From positions 66,329,067 to 66,393,066 of the forward strand of contig OX352763.1 of assembly GCA_947095585.1 (NCBI GenBank): a DNA stretch of 64,000 nucleotides, given 5' to 3'. The stretch comes from Nephrocerus scutellatus. Its lineage: Eukaryota > Arthropoda > Insecta > Diptera > Pipunculidae. Shown here in pieces: positions 43,781-54,834 of the stretch. Made by a program: the position numbers and the translations under genes. Under the pieces are notes generated by a model. It had not been told where the DNA came from, searched no databases, and saw only the letters and a program-made list of their open reading frames with translations. Position 1 is the stretch's first letter; every line of letters begins with the position of its first letter.

Positions 43781-45633
43781 AACGATCGGGAAACGAGCAA
43801 GGGGACCGTCGAAACCGTGGTGCGACGGAACGACGGAAACCTCAAGGCCGACACCCCGGACTCAGTAAACATCCTTGCCTACGATTCCAACCGAATATTC
43901 GCCACTATCACTCTAGGAGGAACACCGGTAAAAGCTACGATCGACACAGGGGCTACTAGGAGTTTTGTGAGCGAACGTTTTGCAGAAGACAAAAGAGGGA
44001 CAACAAAGGGTCTACCCGTGGATGTGACCATGCGCATGGCCGAAGGAACACCCGAGTTGATCCGAGAGGCCCTACAACTAGATGTTCGCATAGGTAATAG
44101 GGAGATACAGTTTCCATTCTTGATTCTCCCAGGTGCAATGGACGAAGTAATCTTAGGTCTGGACTTTTTGTCACGGGTGGAGGCCCGTCTAAGCTGCGGT
44201 GGCCAGACCATAAAATTACAACACAGAACAACACCCGCAGAACACATCCGACAATGCACCACCACGCAGGAAACACAACGGACAGAACAGGAACAGCTTT
44301 CAGCGTTTATGCAACAGGAATTCAAGAAATTTGATCAACTACCCGCTGTTTCCAACATCACGGAATACAGAATCGTCATGCACGACGAACGCCCAATAAA
44401 ACAGCGCTACTTTCCCCGTAATCCAGCCATGCAGGAAATACAAATACAGAGATCGACGAGTTGTTGGAAAAAGGATGTATCAAGCCTTCGCATAGCCCCC
44501 ACAGCGCACCCATAGTTCTCGTGCGAAAGAAGACGAGCAAATGGAGACTCTGTATCGACTATCAAGAACTGAATGCACGATCAGTGCCCGACGCCTACCC
44601 CCTGCCATGAATCCAACACATCCTAGAAAAGCTTCGCGGTGCCAAATTCATCAGTAGTCTGGACCTGAGAAATGGATATTGGCAAATCCCCACGGAGGAG
44701 AGGAGTAAGTAGTACACCGCCTTCACGGTACCCGTCCGTGGCTTGTTCAAATGGCGCGTGATGCCGTTTGGGCTACACTCGGCCCCTGCGACCTTCCAGC
44801 GAGCGCTCGATCGAGTCATCGTACCAGAGATGGAGCCCCATGCGTTTGCATATCTTGACGACATAGTCGTCATCGGGAGAACGTTCGACGAACACATGGA
44901 AAATCTGCGCAAGGTGTTCAGGCGATTGCAGATGGCTAACTTTAAAATTAACCCGGAAAAATGTGAGTTCTGCAAAACGGAAATACGGTACTTGGGACAC
45001 GTGGTCAGTAACAAATGCATACACACTGACCCCGACAAAATAGCGGCCATCAAAGAGCTCCAACCGCCGAGGAATGTACGAGAGGTACGCCGGTACCTGG
45101 GCATCGCTTCATGGTACCGACGATTTGTCCTAGATTTCGCCGAGACCGCACGACCGATGACGAGCCTCCTCAAGAAAGGGAAGCACTGGAAGTGGGGAGA
45201 AGAACAGCAGCAAGCATTCGAAGCACTCAAAGTTAAACTTACCGAGGCCCCAATCCTGGCCTGCCCCGATTTCTCTAAGAAGTTCACACTCCAGACGGAT
45301 GCTAGCAATTATGGTTTAGGAGCAGTCCTCACCCAGGAGATAGACGACAGTGAACGGGTCATAGCGTACGCCAGTCGACACCGCAGAGAAGAACTACTCG
45401 CCGACCGAAAAGGAATGCGGGCATACATCGAAGGGTATAGGTTTACAAAAATAACAGACCACCTCTCGCTCAAATGGCTAAACTCGATATCCAGCCCCTC
45501 CGGCCGGATTGCACGGTGGGTGTTAGAACTACAGCAGTATACATACGACATTCAGTACAGGCGTGGCAAACTCAAAGTCATCGCAGACGCGCTATCAAGA
45601 CAGCCGCAAGAAACACTGATGGCAACCTGCTGA
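43745..45633 (+). pseudogene. Gyp-Z copy A protease, RT and RNase H
   Basis: The protease has ATIDTGATRSFV (active Asp codon at 43943) and the C-terminal EVILGLDFLSR. The RT N-terminus loses frame near 44445 and has stops such as the TGA at 44608-44610 (where copy B has Arg) and the TAG at 44707-44710 region. From 44743 the frame is open: [23 protein letters not shown] with YLDD at 44851-44862, [14 protein letters not shown], and RNase H with [15 protein letters not shown]. About 13-15 residues around the RNase H Glu (in copy [11 protein letters not shown]) are deleted here. The frame ends at a TGA (45631-45633) that copy B also has. Confidence 0.85.
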
Positions 45634-45639
45634 GGAACC

Positions 45640-46538
45640 GAGGAACACGTAGAGCAACAGAAGTGCCACTGGCTGCAAAAGAAGGTCCACCAGGTCACGG
45701 AGAACCCAAATTCCCCGACTACGTGATCGAAGGCCAGCAGCTGTATCGACACATAGGGCATCGAGCCGGAGACGAGGACTCAACACCATGGAAGCTGTGT
45801 GTGCCAAGTAACCTTCGAAGTCGGGTACTGCAGGAGAACCATGACAGCGCATCAGCAGGGCACCTGGGAATCCGGAAGACCACAGCGAGAGTATGCGGTC
45901 GCTACTATTGGCCGGGTATGTTTCGTGACATCCGTCAGTATGTGAAGAAATGCGAAAGCTGCCAGTGCTACAAACCCAGCCAACAGCAAGCAGCAGGAAA
46001 AATGCTTACCCAGGTGGCTGACGAACCATGTGCCACATTGTGCAGTGACTTCGTTGGGCCACTCCCCAGGTCGAAACATGGAAATACCATGTTACTGGTT
46101 TTCTTTTATCGGTTTTCGAAGTGGGTCGAACTGATCCCAATGCGAAGGGCAACGACAGAAGGAGTTCAACGGGCATTTCGCGAACGTATACTGGCCCGAT
46201 ACGGCGTACCCAAGATCCTGATAACAGACAACGGGGCGCAATTCAGTAGCAGAGCATTTTCTCGATTCTTGGAAACCATGGGCATACGCCAGCAATTCAC
46301 AGCGCCATACACCCCCCAAGAGAATCCTACTGATAGGGTCAACCGCACCGCGAAAAAAATAATTGCACAACTAGCGGGAGCACAACAATGCACTTGGGAC
46401 GAGAAGCTGCCCGAAGTTATGCTAGCAATAAATTCGAGCGTACAGGACTCAACAGGATACAGCCCGGCATTCCTGACACAAGGCCGAGAACCCCGCCTCC
46501 CGAACACGAACACTGTACAACACGACAGCAAACATTAG
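45640..46538 (+). pseudogene. Gyp-Z copy A integrase
   Basis: Lies within the frame 45474-46538; its first part before about 45690 is out of frame with the true protein. Zinc domain: HLGIRKTTARVCGRYYWPGM and CESCQCYK. Core: CSDFVGPLPRSKHG (first Asp), ITDNGAQFSSRAF (second Asp) and ENPTDRVNRTAK, where the third acidic residue is Asp and not the usual Glu. The frame ends at 46538 without a long C-terminal extension. It is a small-indel frameshift away from the RNase H frame (four bases fewer than copy B near 45705). Confidence 0.85.
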
Positions 46539-46823
46539 CACGGATGGCATAATCACCCGCGTAACTGGCGGTCTGGGACGAGGAACCATGAGAACACCGT
46601 TCCATTAAAAAAAACCCACAAGACAAAACACTCAGCAACAAACCTCAAGACGACCACACCAAAGAGCACAAGCGGGAGAGAGAGGCCAGATGCATGACGA
46701 ACATACGACAGCGATCAACAGCGTCATCCTCGAAATCCAGAGCAATACGTTAGCAACACACTGACACTTAAAACGGCACCTGACGACCTCATCTGTAACC
46801 AAAAGAGTTAAATTGCAGAAACT
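46539..46823 (+). other. Non-coding spacer between integrase and ORF3, copy A
   Basis: No conserved frame. AATTGCAG, a possible splice acceptor, ends at 46818, six bases before the ORF3 ATG, as would suit a spliced subgenomic mRNA like that of env. The corresponding spacer in copy B is 53371-53664. Confidence 0.5.
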
Positions 46824-47550
46824 ATGATGTCAACTCGGGTGGGAGTCGGACTCAGGTGGTTAGAGAGAAGGATGGAGGAAAACCACCGCGAGAGAATCAA
46901 GATCTGCAGCACATTTCTCTTCTCACGGATGCAGCAATATCAACCAGAGCAGCAGGAGAGCCTCGAGTCAACGGCCATTAGGCGGCACGCATTAGTGAGC
47001 AGGTGGGACCGGCACAAAGACCTCATCAGAAAAGACCTGGTTTTAGTGCCCATTTGCGACGGCAACCATTGGTACCTCGTGGTGGTTAACAACCCGGGAA
47101 GACCTCACCGTGCCACCATTGATGTGTACGACTCGTGCGCCAAAACACTGAGGAATGAGGCCATTCAGATAATTCGCGGCTACGTCGTGCAACAGCACCT
47201 ATCAAAGGGACATCACTGGACGTGGGCAGAGTTTCAGGACTCATACCCAAGCCAACACATGGAGATGCCACAACAGCGAAATGGGGTGGATTGTGGCGCA
47301 TTTTTACTGGAAGCAGCGGAGAAAGTCCTCACCTGGGGACTGTCAGGACCCTACTCGCCAGGCCAGAGGATGTAGCTGGACAGCGCCAGCAAGAAACGGA
47401 GAATGCTCGCCAACCTCATCCAAAGAAGCGCCGACCCAGCAATCAAGTTCCCAAATCTCGGACTAGGCGATGACGACATAGGCTGTAACATCCGAGAAAG
47501 AGTCAACCGCAACAGGCCAAGAACTCCGTGCCGCACTCGCCACCGCTACC

Positions 47551-47640
47551 GGAGTAGTAGCAGCAGCACCCGTAGCAGCAGCAGTAGTGGGAGCAGCAGC
47601 AGCAACCGTAGAAGCAGCAGCAGTAGCAGTGGCAGCCACA
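47551..47640 (+). repeat. AGC/AGT-rich tract coding for poly-Ser in ORF3
   Basis: An AGCAGCAGT-type run encodes SSSSSTRSSSSSGSSSS and similar. Copy B lacks this segment by deletion. The minus-strand frame 47546-47989 (Leu-rich) and the frame 47587-47775 are by-products. Confidence 0.85.
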
Positions 47641-47951
47641 ACAACAAAACTAAGGAAAGAAGTTTCACCCCGACAACAGGCCTCCTCGAACTCGGACCAG
47701 ACAGGAATGACCCACCAAAAACCGCGACGACCCGACGGCAGGAAGACGACCTGTCACTCACAGGGAGTGACATAGCGCACAATGGAGGGACTATGGCCGA
47801 AACCGTATCCCACGAACTCAAGGCCAAGATAGATACGGCCAAGGCGAGAGTACAAACGGGAGAGCTGCGAAGGATACACTTCTTCCATGTGCAGGACAAG
47901 ACCCGATTTGGAGTGCTAGTCACCAGGAAGGGAAAGATCAGCATCCGTCGA

Positions 47952-47964
47952 AGTAAGGGGGAGG
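47952..47964 (+). other. Gyp-Z polypurine tract (copy A 3' end)
   Basis: AGTAAGGGGGAGG directly abuts the LTR2 start TGTGAAGGG. The copy B equivalent AGTAAGGGGAGG ends at 54834. The end of ORF3 is coded across it. Confidence 0.8.
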
Positions 47965-49454
47965 TGTGAAGGGAAAATTTGCCACACACAATTTAACAAA
48001 TTTTTCCACACATTATTTTGGTACGCAACCATTTTTTTTTGTACACAACACTTTTTTGAATTAAATAAAACTTGCATACATATTACAAAGAAAACGTTTA
48101 CCATAATGTTCTTATACCTAGCAACATGTTTCCCACTCTTTTATGTGGTAAATTACTCGCCGGAAATACTCTCGGCTAATGGTACACAGGTTCTCTATAT
48201 TTTCTTCTTTCGTTCCTCTCACAACGCGTAAATTCACCACGCACAACCAATACACGCCATCATCAAGCAGCTGAGTGAGAGAATGACGACACACATACAG
48301 CACAAGACCACACAGACTAGGGATACCCCGATCATGACTAATGAGTAAACGCACCCACATACATGCAGAAGCACACAGCATCATTGGAGAAAACAAAAAC
48401 AACATGCATACCTTTAGCATCAGACAAGTCGAGGGGGACAACAACAACAAGCATGCAGTGTAAGATGGCGCAGACCCCCGAAGAAAGCAACAACAAACAA
48501 CATGCAAAACATGATAGCGGACAATTAGAAGTCTGCAGCATTATTCGACAGCCGAAAGAAAACAACAACAAACAACACGGCATACATTCAGAAGTCCGCA
48601 GCGTTGTTAGAAAAGCAACAACAAAACACAATGCAATGTACGACAGCACTAATTTTTTAGGTAAACCAACAAACAATAAACGAGCCAAAACCACAACAAC
48701 ACTACTCCGATCATACGATGTAGCGCAGTCCCCTATCCCTGCATCAACGGGATCTGGAACTAACAAACAACAAAGAGGCAACAACAACACTACCAAGTCC
48801 CACCGATCATGTGACCTAGCGGATTCCCCTATCTTTGCATCAACGGGATCTTGGAACTAACAAACAACAAAGAGGCAACAACACACTACCAAGTCCCACC
48901 GATCATGTGATGTAGCGGATTTCCCTATCGCTGCACCAACGGGATCACGAACCTGCAAACCATCGAGCGCAGCAATACTGACCGGCCGGACCAAACAACA
49001 ACAACCAGGTTGGAGGTTCAAGAGCGAAGTCCTTGCCTTCACGCCCACGCTTTACGCTAGACATTATCCACGCTTTACGCTAGATTAGAGGTTCAAGAGC
49101 GAAGTCCTTGCCTTCACGCCACCGCTTTGTGCTAGGCATTATCCACGCTTTACGCTAAATTGAAGGTTCAAGAACGAAGTCCTAGCCTTCACGCCCACGC
49201 TCTACGCGAGAACAGACTATAATCCCTCCTGGAGATACGTCGTTCTCCTTTAATCATAATTGAAACTAATACAGTAAAATAATATATCGCTTTAAACAAA
49301 CGATAATTTTAAGTGTACAGATTAAGCGAAGAACAAATAAAGAACGATTGAATTCCATTCCCAACTAAAAACAAATTCTTTTTATTGTAACGACCCTAAT
49401 AGAAGGAACCCTGGTCACACTGAATTTTAACCCGGCCGGGAAAACCTCGTTACA
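47965..49454 (+). mobile_element. Gyp-Z central LTR2 (1490 bp), promoter region deleted
   Basis: Same ends as LTR1. Compared with LTR1 and LTR3, the segment from about 49008 that should contain GGAGGACTATAAAAGGCC and the first repeats is missing: CAACAACCA runs directly into GGTTGGAGGTTCAAGAGC. A TATA box is therefore absent. It also has an extra copy of the CGGGATCTTGGAACTAACAA block (48720-48870). Only three 75-bp repeats remain (49014, 49090, 49165). Confidence 0.85.
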
Positions 49455-49456
49455 AT

Positions 49457-49474
49457 TGGCGCCCGAGCAGGGAC
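49457..49474 (+). other. Gyp-Z copy B primer-binding site
   Basis: TGGCGCCCGAGCAGGGAC, identical to copy A, two bases after the end of LTR2. Confidence 0.9.
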
Positions 49475-49537
49475 CCTGGAATTTGATAGCGAAAAGAAAC
49501 TACACCAACAAAGAAATATCAGCACTAGAAAACCACG

Positions 49538-50720
49538 ATGGTTAAGACCAGCTGAATTTATACACTGTCAAAAGATGAGCTGAAGAGCTATATGAGCGAG
49601 TTCCGAATCGACAGCAACGGTGCAGTGGAAGAGTTAAGGAAAAGGTTTTCCAGCTATGTTTCGGGACGAGACGTTACGTCGGAGGACGAGATACGCCTAA
49701 GTGAGCTCGAGGAGAAGCATAGACGCAGCTCGTCACCAGTGCCCCTGATAACTCTAAACCCGTCTGAAGCTACGGCATGCGACGAACTAAAGACAACCAT
49801 CAGGGCAACATCTCCGACACCACCGGAACTGGTTCCTACGCGAAGCAGGACGGACACGAAAGTTACATCGTACGCTCAGATAATGGACCAAGTGAGGAAG
49901 TGGTCGTTGAAGTACGATGGCGGTAAGGAGCCTCTTCTATTCATCGACAGGCTAGAAGAACTTGCGGATGCCTACTGCTTAAACAGGGACCTCCTGCCCA
50001 GGACCGTGCCGGAACTACTCCGTGACCGTGCATTATTATGGTTCCGCAACAACAACCGAAAATGGAAGACCTGGAACGCCTTCACAAAAGACTTTCTACA
50101 GTTCTTCCTGCCCTCCAGGTACTGGGAACATTTGGAAGACGAAATTCGCCAACGCCAGCAAAACGCGCTTCAAGGATTTCATAATCATAATGCAAAACCT
50201 CATGAGACACGCAAACTACACCAGTACACAACAAGCCGAAAGGATCTTCCGAAACTGCCGTCAAGAGTACCAGTACTACATCCGGAGGAAGGATTTTAGG
50301 GACCTCCACGAACTCATCGGCCTGGCAGAAGACTTTGAAGGCATCGCTGGAGCAGTAGAACCTATCAAACCCCCGCTTCGACCCAGACAGCCCGAAAGGA
50401 ATTTAATGGTAGCAGAAAATATGGAAGCACGGATAAATGTAAGGACAGCTTGCTTGCGATATGGCCATGACGGACACATGAGGCGGGACTGTCGTAACCC
50501 CCAAACCATCTTCTGTTGGGACTGCGGCCTGCGAAATGTTCGGACCGTGGAGTGCTGCCGGAAACGCGTCGATCGATCGGGAAACGAGCAAGGGGACCGT
50601 CGAAACCGTGGTGCGACGGAACGACGGAAACCTCAAGGCCGACACCCCGGACTCAGTAAACTTCCTTGCCTACGATTCCAACCGAATATTCGCCACTATC
50701 ACTCTAGGAGGAACACCGGT
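49538..50720 (+). pseudogene. Gyp-Z copy B Gag
   Basis: The original ATG is at 49538, but codon 6 is TGA (TGG in copy A), so the open part starts at 49592. The SAP-like helices and the capsid are as in copy A. The frame change near 50174 is the same as in copy A. The second frame (50022-50750) is longer than in copy A and includes YYIRRKDFRDLHELIGLAED and both Cys clusters. The first zinc knuckle has lost a Cys: CLRYGHDGHMRRDC (Cys to Tyr). Confidence 0.85.
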
Positions 50721-51101
50721 AAAAGCTACGATCGACACAGGGGCTACTAAGATTTTTAACGTTTTGCAGAAGACAAAAGAGGGACAAAAAAGGGTCTACC
50801 CATGGATGTGACCGTGCGCATGGCCGAAGGAACACCCGAGTTGATCCGAGAGGCCCTACAACTAGATGTTAGGATAGGTAATAGGGAGATACAGTTTCCA
50901 TTCTTGGTTCTCCCAGGTGCAATGGACGAAGTAATCTTAGGTCTGGACTTTTTGTCACGGGTGGAGGCCCGTCTAAGCTGCGGTGGCCAGGCCATAAAGT
51001 TACAACACAGAACAACACCCGCAGAACACATCCGACAATGCACCACCACGCAGGAAACACCACGGACAGAACAGGAACAGCTTTCAGCGTTTCTGCAATA
51101 G
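50536..51101 (+). pseudogene. Gyp-Z copy B protease
   Basis: The active site ATIDTGAT is intact near 50730-50752, but a small deletion directly after it shifts the frame. The rest of the protease (50802-51101: MAEGTPELIREALQLDV, EVILGLDFLSR) lies in the next frame. A TAG at 51099-51101 ends it, before the RT frame opens at 51162. Confidence 0.8.
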
Positions 51102-51161
51102 GAATTCAAGAAATTTGATCAACTACCCGCTGTTTCCAACATCACGGAACACAGAATCGTC

Positions 51162-52457
51162 ATGCACGACGAACGCCCAATAAAACAGCACTACTTTCCC
51201 CGTAATCCAGCCATGCAGGAAATAATAAATACAGAGATCGACGAGTTGTTGGAAAAAAGATGTATCGAGCCTTCGCATAGCCCCCACAGCGCGCCCATAG
51301 TTCTCGTGCGAAAGAAGACGGGCAAATGGAGACTCTGTATCGACTATCGAGAACTGAATGCACGATCAGTGCCCGACGCCTACCCCCTGCCACGAATCCA
51401 ACACATCCTAGAAAAGCTTCGCGGTGCCAAATTCATCAGTAGTCTGGACCTGAGAAATGGATATTGGCAAATCCCCACGGAGGAGAGGAGTAAGAAGTAC
51501 ACCGCCTTCACGGTATCCGGCCGTGGCTTGTTCAAATGGCGCGTGATGCCGTTTGGGCTACACTCGGCCCCTGCGACCTTCCAGCGAGCGCTCGATCGAG
51601 TCATCGGACCAGAGATGGAGCCCCATGCGTTTGCTTATCTTGACGACATAGTCGTCATCGGGAGAACGTTCGACGAACACATGGAAAATCTGCGCAAGGT
51701 GTTCAGGCGATTGCAGATGGCTAACTTAAAAATTAACCCGGAAAAATGTGAGTTCTGCAAAACGGAAATACGGTACTTGGGACACGTGGTCAGTAACAAA
51801 GGCATATACACTGACCCCGACAAAATAGCGGCCATCAAAGAGCTCCAACCGCCGAGGAATGTACGAGAGGTACGCCGGTACCTGGGCATCGCTTCATGGT
51901 ACCGACGATTTGTCCTAGATTTCGCCGAGACCGCACGACCGATGACGAGCCTCCTCAAGAAAGGGAAGCACTGGAAGTGGGGAGAAGAGCAGCAGCAAGC
52001 ATTCGAAGCACTCAAAGTTAAACTTACCGAGGCCCCAATCCTGGCCTGCCCCGATTTCTCTAAGAAGTTCACACTCCAGACGGATGCTAGCAATTATGGT
52101 TTAGGAGCAGTCCTCACCCAGGAGATAGACTACAGTGAACGGGTCATAGCGTACGCCAGTCGACACCTAAACCCCGCAGAGAAGAATTACCTGCCGACCA
52201 AAAAGGAATGCCTGGCCATCGTATGGGGAATAAGGAAGATGCGGGCATACATCGAAGGGTATAGGTTTACAGTAATAACAGACCACCTCTCGCTCAAATG
52301 GCTAAACTCGATATTCAGCCCCTCCGGCCGGATCGCACGGTGGGCGCTAGAACTACAGCAGTATACATACGACATTCAGTACAGGCGTGGCAAACTCAAC
52401 GTCATCGCAGATGCGCTATCAAGACAGCCGCAAGAAACACTGATGGCAACCTGCTGA
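51162..52457 (+). pseudogene. Gyp-Z copy B reverse transcriptase and RNase H (open)
   Basis: An uninterrupted 431-codon frame with the complete RT and RNase [64 protein letters not shown] with YLDD at 51636-51647, [53 protein letters not shown] and VIADALSRQ. All catalytic acidic residues are visible. This is the best-preserved enzyme of Gyp-Z. It ends at TGA 52455-52457, beyond which the integrase continues in the same frame. Confidence 0.9.
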
Positions 52458-53370
52458 GGAACCGAGGAACACGTAGAGCAACAGAAGTGCCACTGGCTGC
52501 AAAAGAAGGTCCACCAGGTCACGGAGAACCCAGCCAAATTTCCCGACTACGTGATCGAAGGCCAGCAGCTGTATCGACACATAGGGCATCGAGCCGGAGA
52601 CGAGGACTCAACACCATGGAAGCTGTGTGTGCCAAGTTACCTTCGAAGTCGGATACTGCAGGAGAACCATGACAGCGCATCAGCAGGGCACCTGGGAATC
52701 CGGAAGACCACGGCGAGAGTATGGGGTCGCTACTATTGGCCGGGTATGTTTCGTGACATCCGTCAGTGTGTGAAGAAATGCGAAAGCTGCCAGTACTACA
52801 AACCCAGCCAACAGCAAGCAGCAGGAAAAATGCTTACCCAGACAGGTGGCCGACGAACCATGTGCCACATTGTGCAGTTACTTCGTTGGGCCACTCCCCA
52901 GGTCGAAACATGGAAATACCATGTTACTGGTTTTCTTTTATCGGTTTTCGAAGTGGGTCGAACTGATCCCAATGCGAAGGGCAACGACAGAAGGAGTTCA
53001 ACGGGCATTTCGCGAACGTATACTGGCCCGATACGGCGTACCCAAGATCCTGATAACAGACAACGGGGCGCAATTCAGTAGCAGAGCATTTTCTCGATTC
53101 TTGGAAACCATGGGCATACGCCAGCAATTCACAGCGCCATACACCCCCCAAGAGAATCCTACTGATAGGGTCAACCGCACCGCGAAAACAATAATTGCAC
53201 AACTAGCGGGAGCACAACAATGCACTTGGGACGAGAAGCTGCCCGAAGTTATGCTAGCAATAAATTCGAGCGTACAGGACTCAACAGGATACAGCCCGGC
53301 ATTCCTGACACAAGGCCGAGAACCCCGCCTCCCGAACACGAACACTGTACAACACGACAGCAAACATTAG
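52458..53370 (+). pseudogene. Gyp-Z copy B integrase
   Basis: It continues the RNase H frame after the TGA at 52455 and is open from about 52551 (VIEGQQLYRH; the track start is a GTG). The HHCC domain GHLGIRKTTARVWGRYYWPG and CESCQYYK is present. A 4-base insertion near 52841 throws the frame; the core then lies in 52846-53370. There the first catalytic Asp is changed to Tyr (LCSYFVGPL), the second is kept (ITDNGAQF), and the third position is Asp (ENPTDRVNR), as in copy A. This integrase cannot be active. Confidence 0.85.
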
Positions 53371-53664
53371 CACGGATGGCATAATCACCCGCGCAACTGG
53401 CGGTCTGGGACGAGGAACCATGAGAACACCGTTCCATTAAAAAAAAAACCCACAAGACAAAACACTCAGCAACAAACCTCAAGACGACCACACCAAAGAG
53501 CACAAGCGGGAGAGAGAGGCCAGATGCATGACGAACATACGACAGCGATCAACAGCGTCATCCTCGAAATCCAGAGCAATACGTCAGCAACACACTGACA
53601 CTTAAAACGGCACCTGACGACCTCATCTGTAAGCTGTAACCAAAAGAGTTAAATTGCAGAAACT
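53371..53664 (+). other. Spacer between integrase and ORF3, copy B
   Basis: Matches 46539-46823. A poly-A run is near 53440. AATTGCAG, a candidate splice acceptor, ends at 53659 and precedes the ORF3 ATG at 53665. No gene seen. Confidence 0.5.
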
Positions 53665-54827
53665 ATGATGTCAACTCGGGAAAAGGAAAAAAAAGACAAC
53701 ACATCCAAAGTAACACCACGACACCCAAATACTGAAACAACAACGACTACACCAGAAGAAGAAAACAACGGAGTACAGGTCCCGCAACTTGTTTTCGTTT
53801 CAAGTGCACACAACAAGTCAAAATTAGTCTCAAGTGATTACTGAGTATATCCAGACATCGGAAACAAAATCAAAACCAACAAAGATTAACAAGATGAATA
53901 CCAAGAGGACACTACAGATAGCCAACGAAACCATACGGCGCATCTCCATGGAAGACACAGAGACGATCCACGCATCCACGCAACGGAAGACAGGTGATCG
54001 GAAGTTTTCCTCCAGGGCCAGTCGGCATCGATGTGCGAATGGCCGACTACTGCCGACTAAAGGAAGGGAGATACTTCAACGACGTTCTGGTGGGAGTCGG
54101 ACTCAGGTGGTTAGAGAGCAGGATGGAGGAAAACCACCGCGAGAGAATCAAGATCTGCAGCACATTCCTCTTCTCACGGATGCAGCAATATCAACCAGAG
54201 CAGCAGGAGAGCCCCGAGTCAACGGCCATTAGGCGGCACGCATTAGTGAGCAGGTGCGACCGGCACAAGGACCTCATCAGGAAAGACCTGGTTTTAGTGC
54301 CCATTTGCGACGGCAACCATTGGTACCTCGTGGTGGTTAACAACCCGGGAAGACCTCACCGTGCCACCATTGATGTGTACGACTCGTGGGCCAAAACACC
54401 GAGGAATGAGGCCATTCAGATAATTCGCGGCTACGTCGTGCAACAGCACCTATCAAAGGGACATCACTGGACGTGGGCAGAGTTCCAGGACTCATACCCA
54501 GGCCAACACATGGAGATGCCACAACAGCGAAATGGGGTGGATTGTGGCGCATTTTTACTGGAAGCAGCGGAGAAAGTCCTCACCTGGGGACTGTCAGGAC
54601 CCGACTCGCCAGGCCAGAGGATGTCGCTGGACAGCGCCAGCAAGAAACGGAGAATGCTCGCCAACCTCATCCAAAGAAGCGCCGACCCAGCAACAATGGA
54701 GGGACTATGGCCGAAACCGTATCCCACGAACTCCAGGCCAAGATTGATACGGCCAAGGCGAGAGTACAAACGGGAGAGCTGCGAAGGATACACTTCTTCC
54801 ATGTCAGCTCAGCATCCGTCGAAGTAA
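53665..54827 (+). pseudogene. Gyp-Z copy B ORF3: Ulp1/SENP-like cysteine protease with N-terminal region
   Basis: The same ATG-ATG start as copy A, but here the N-terminal part is kept: a Lys/Thr-rich segment to about 53840 and a second segment in the frame of 53834 (KINKMNTKRTLQIANETIRR). Two frame changes, near 53835 and near 54000, lead to the protease frame 53994-54827. That frame holds the full C48 fold: GRYFNDVLVGVGLRWLESRM (residues 25-44), KICSTFLFSRM, His109 (NHWYLVVV), Asp130 (DVYDS), Gln177-178 and Cys184 (NGVDCGAF). TCG at the position of the copy A stop is normal. The Ser-rich tail is removed by a deletion after DPAT, and the last about 50 codons are out of frame. The frame-start GTG at 53994 is not a true start. 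Confidence 0.8.
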
Positions 54828-54834
54828 GGGGAGG

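Larger units (their letters stand above)
46824..47969 (+). pseudogene. Gyp-Z copy A ORF3: Ulp1/SENP-like cysteine protease with Ser-rich tail
   Basis: In the envelope position. A frame opens at 46824 and carries a C48-type (Ulp1/SENP, SUMO protease) domain: KICSTFLFSRM (residues 26-36), His82 in GNHWYLVVV, Asp103 in IDVYDS, Gln150-151 and Cys157 in QQRNGVDCGAFLL. His, Asp, Gln and Cys of the catalytic set are all present (Cys codon 47292-47294). The N-terminal part seen in copy B is lost by a deletion of about 410 bp joined at CTCGGG. A TAG at 47373-47375 (Ser codon in copy B) interrupts it; the same frame then runs through a Ser/Arg-rich tract (47551-47640) and a C-terminal segment to a TGA at 47967-47969, which overlaps the start of LTR2. 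Likely role: removal of SUMO or a related modifier; substrate unknown. Confidence 0.8.

Noticed and set aside
46824..47969. Envelope protein in Gyp-Z
   Set aside because: The ORF after integrase has no signal peptide, fusion peptide or membrane anchor and matches a C48 protease instead.
47546..47989. Leu-rich 147-codon minus-strand frame resembling a membrane protein
   Set aside because: It is the complement of the poly-Ser tract of ORF3.
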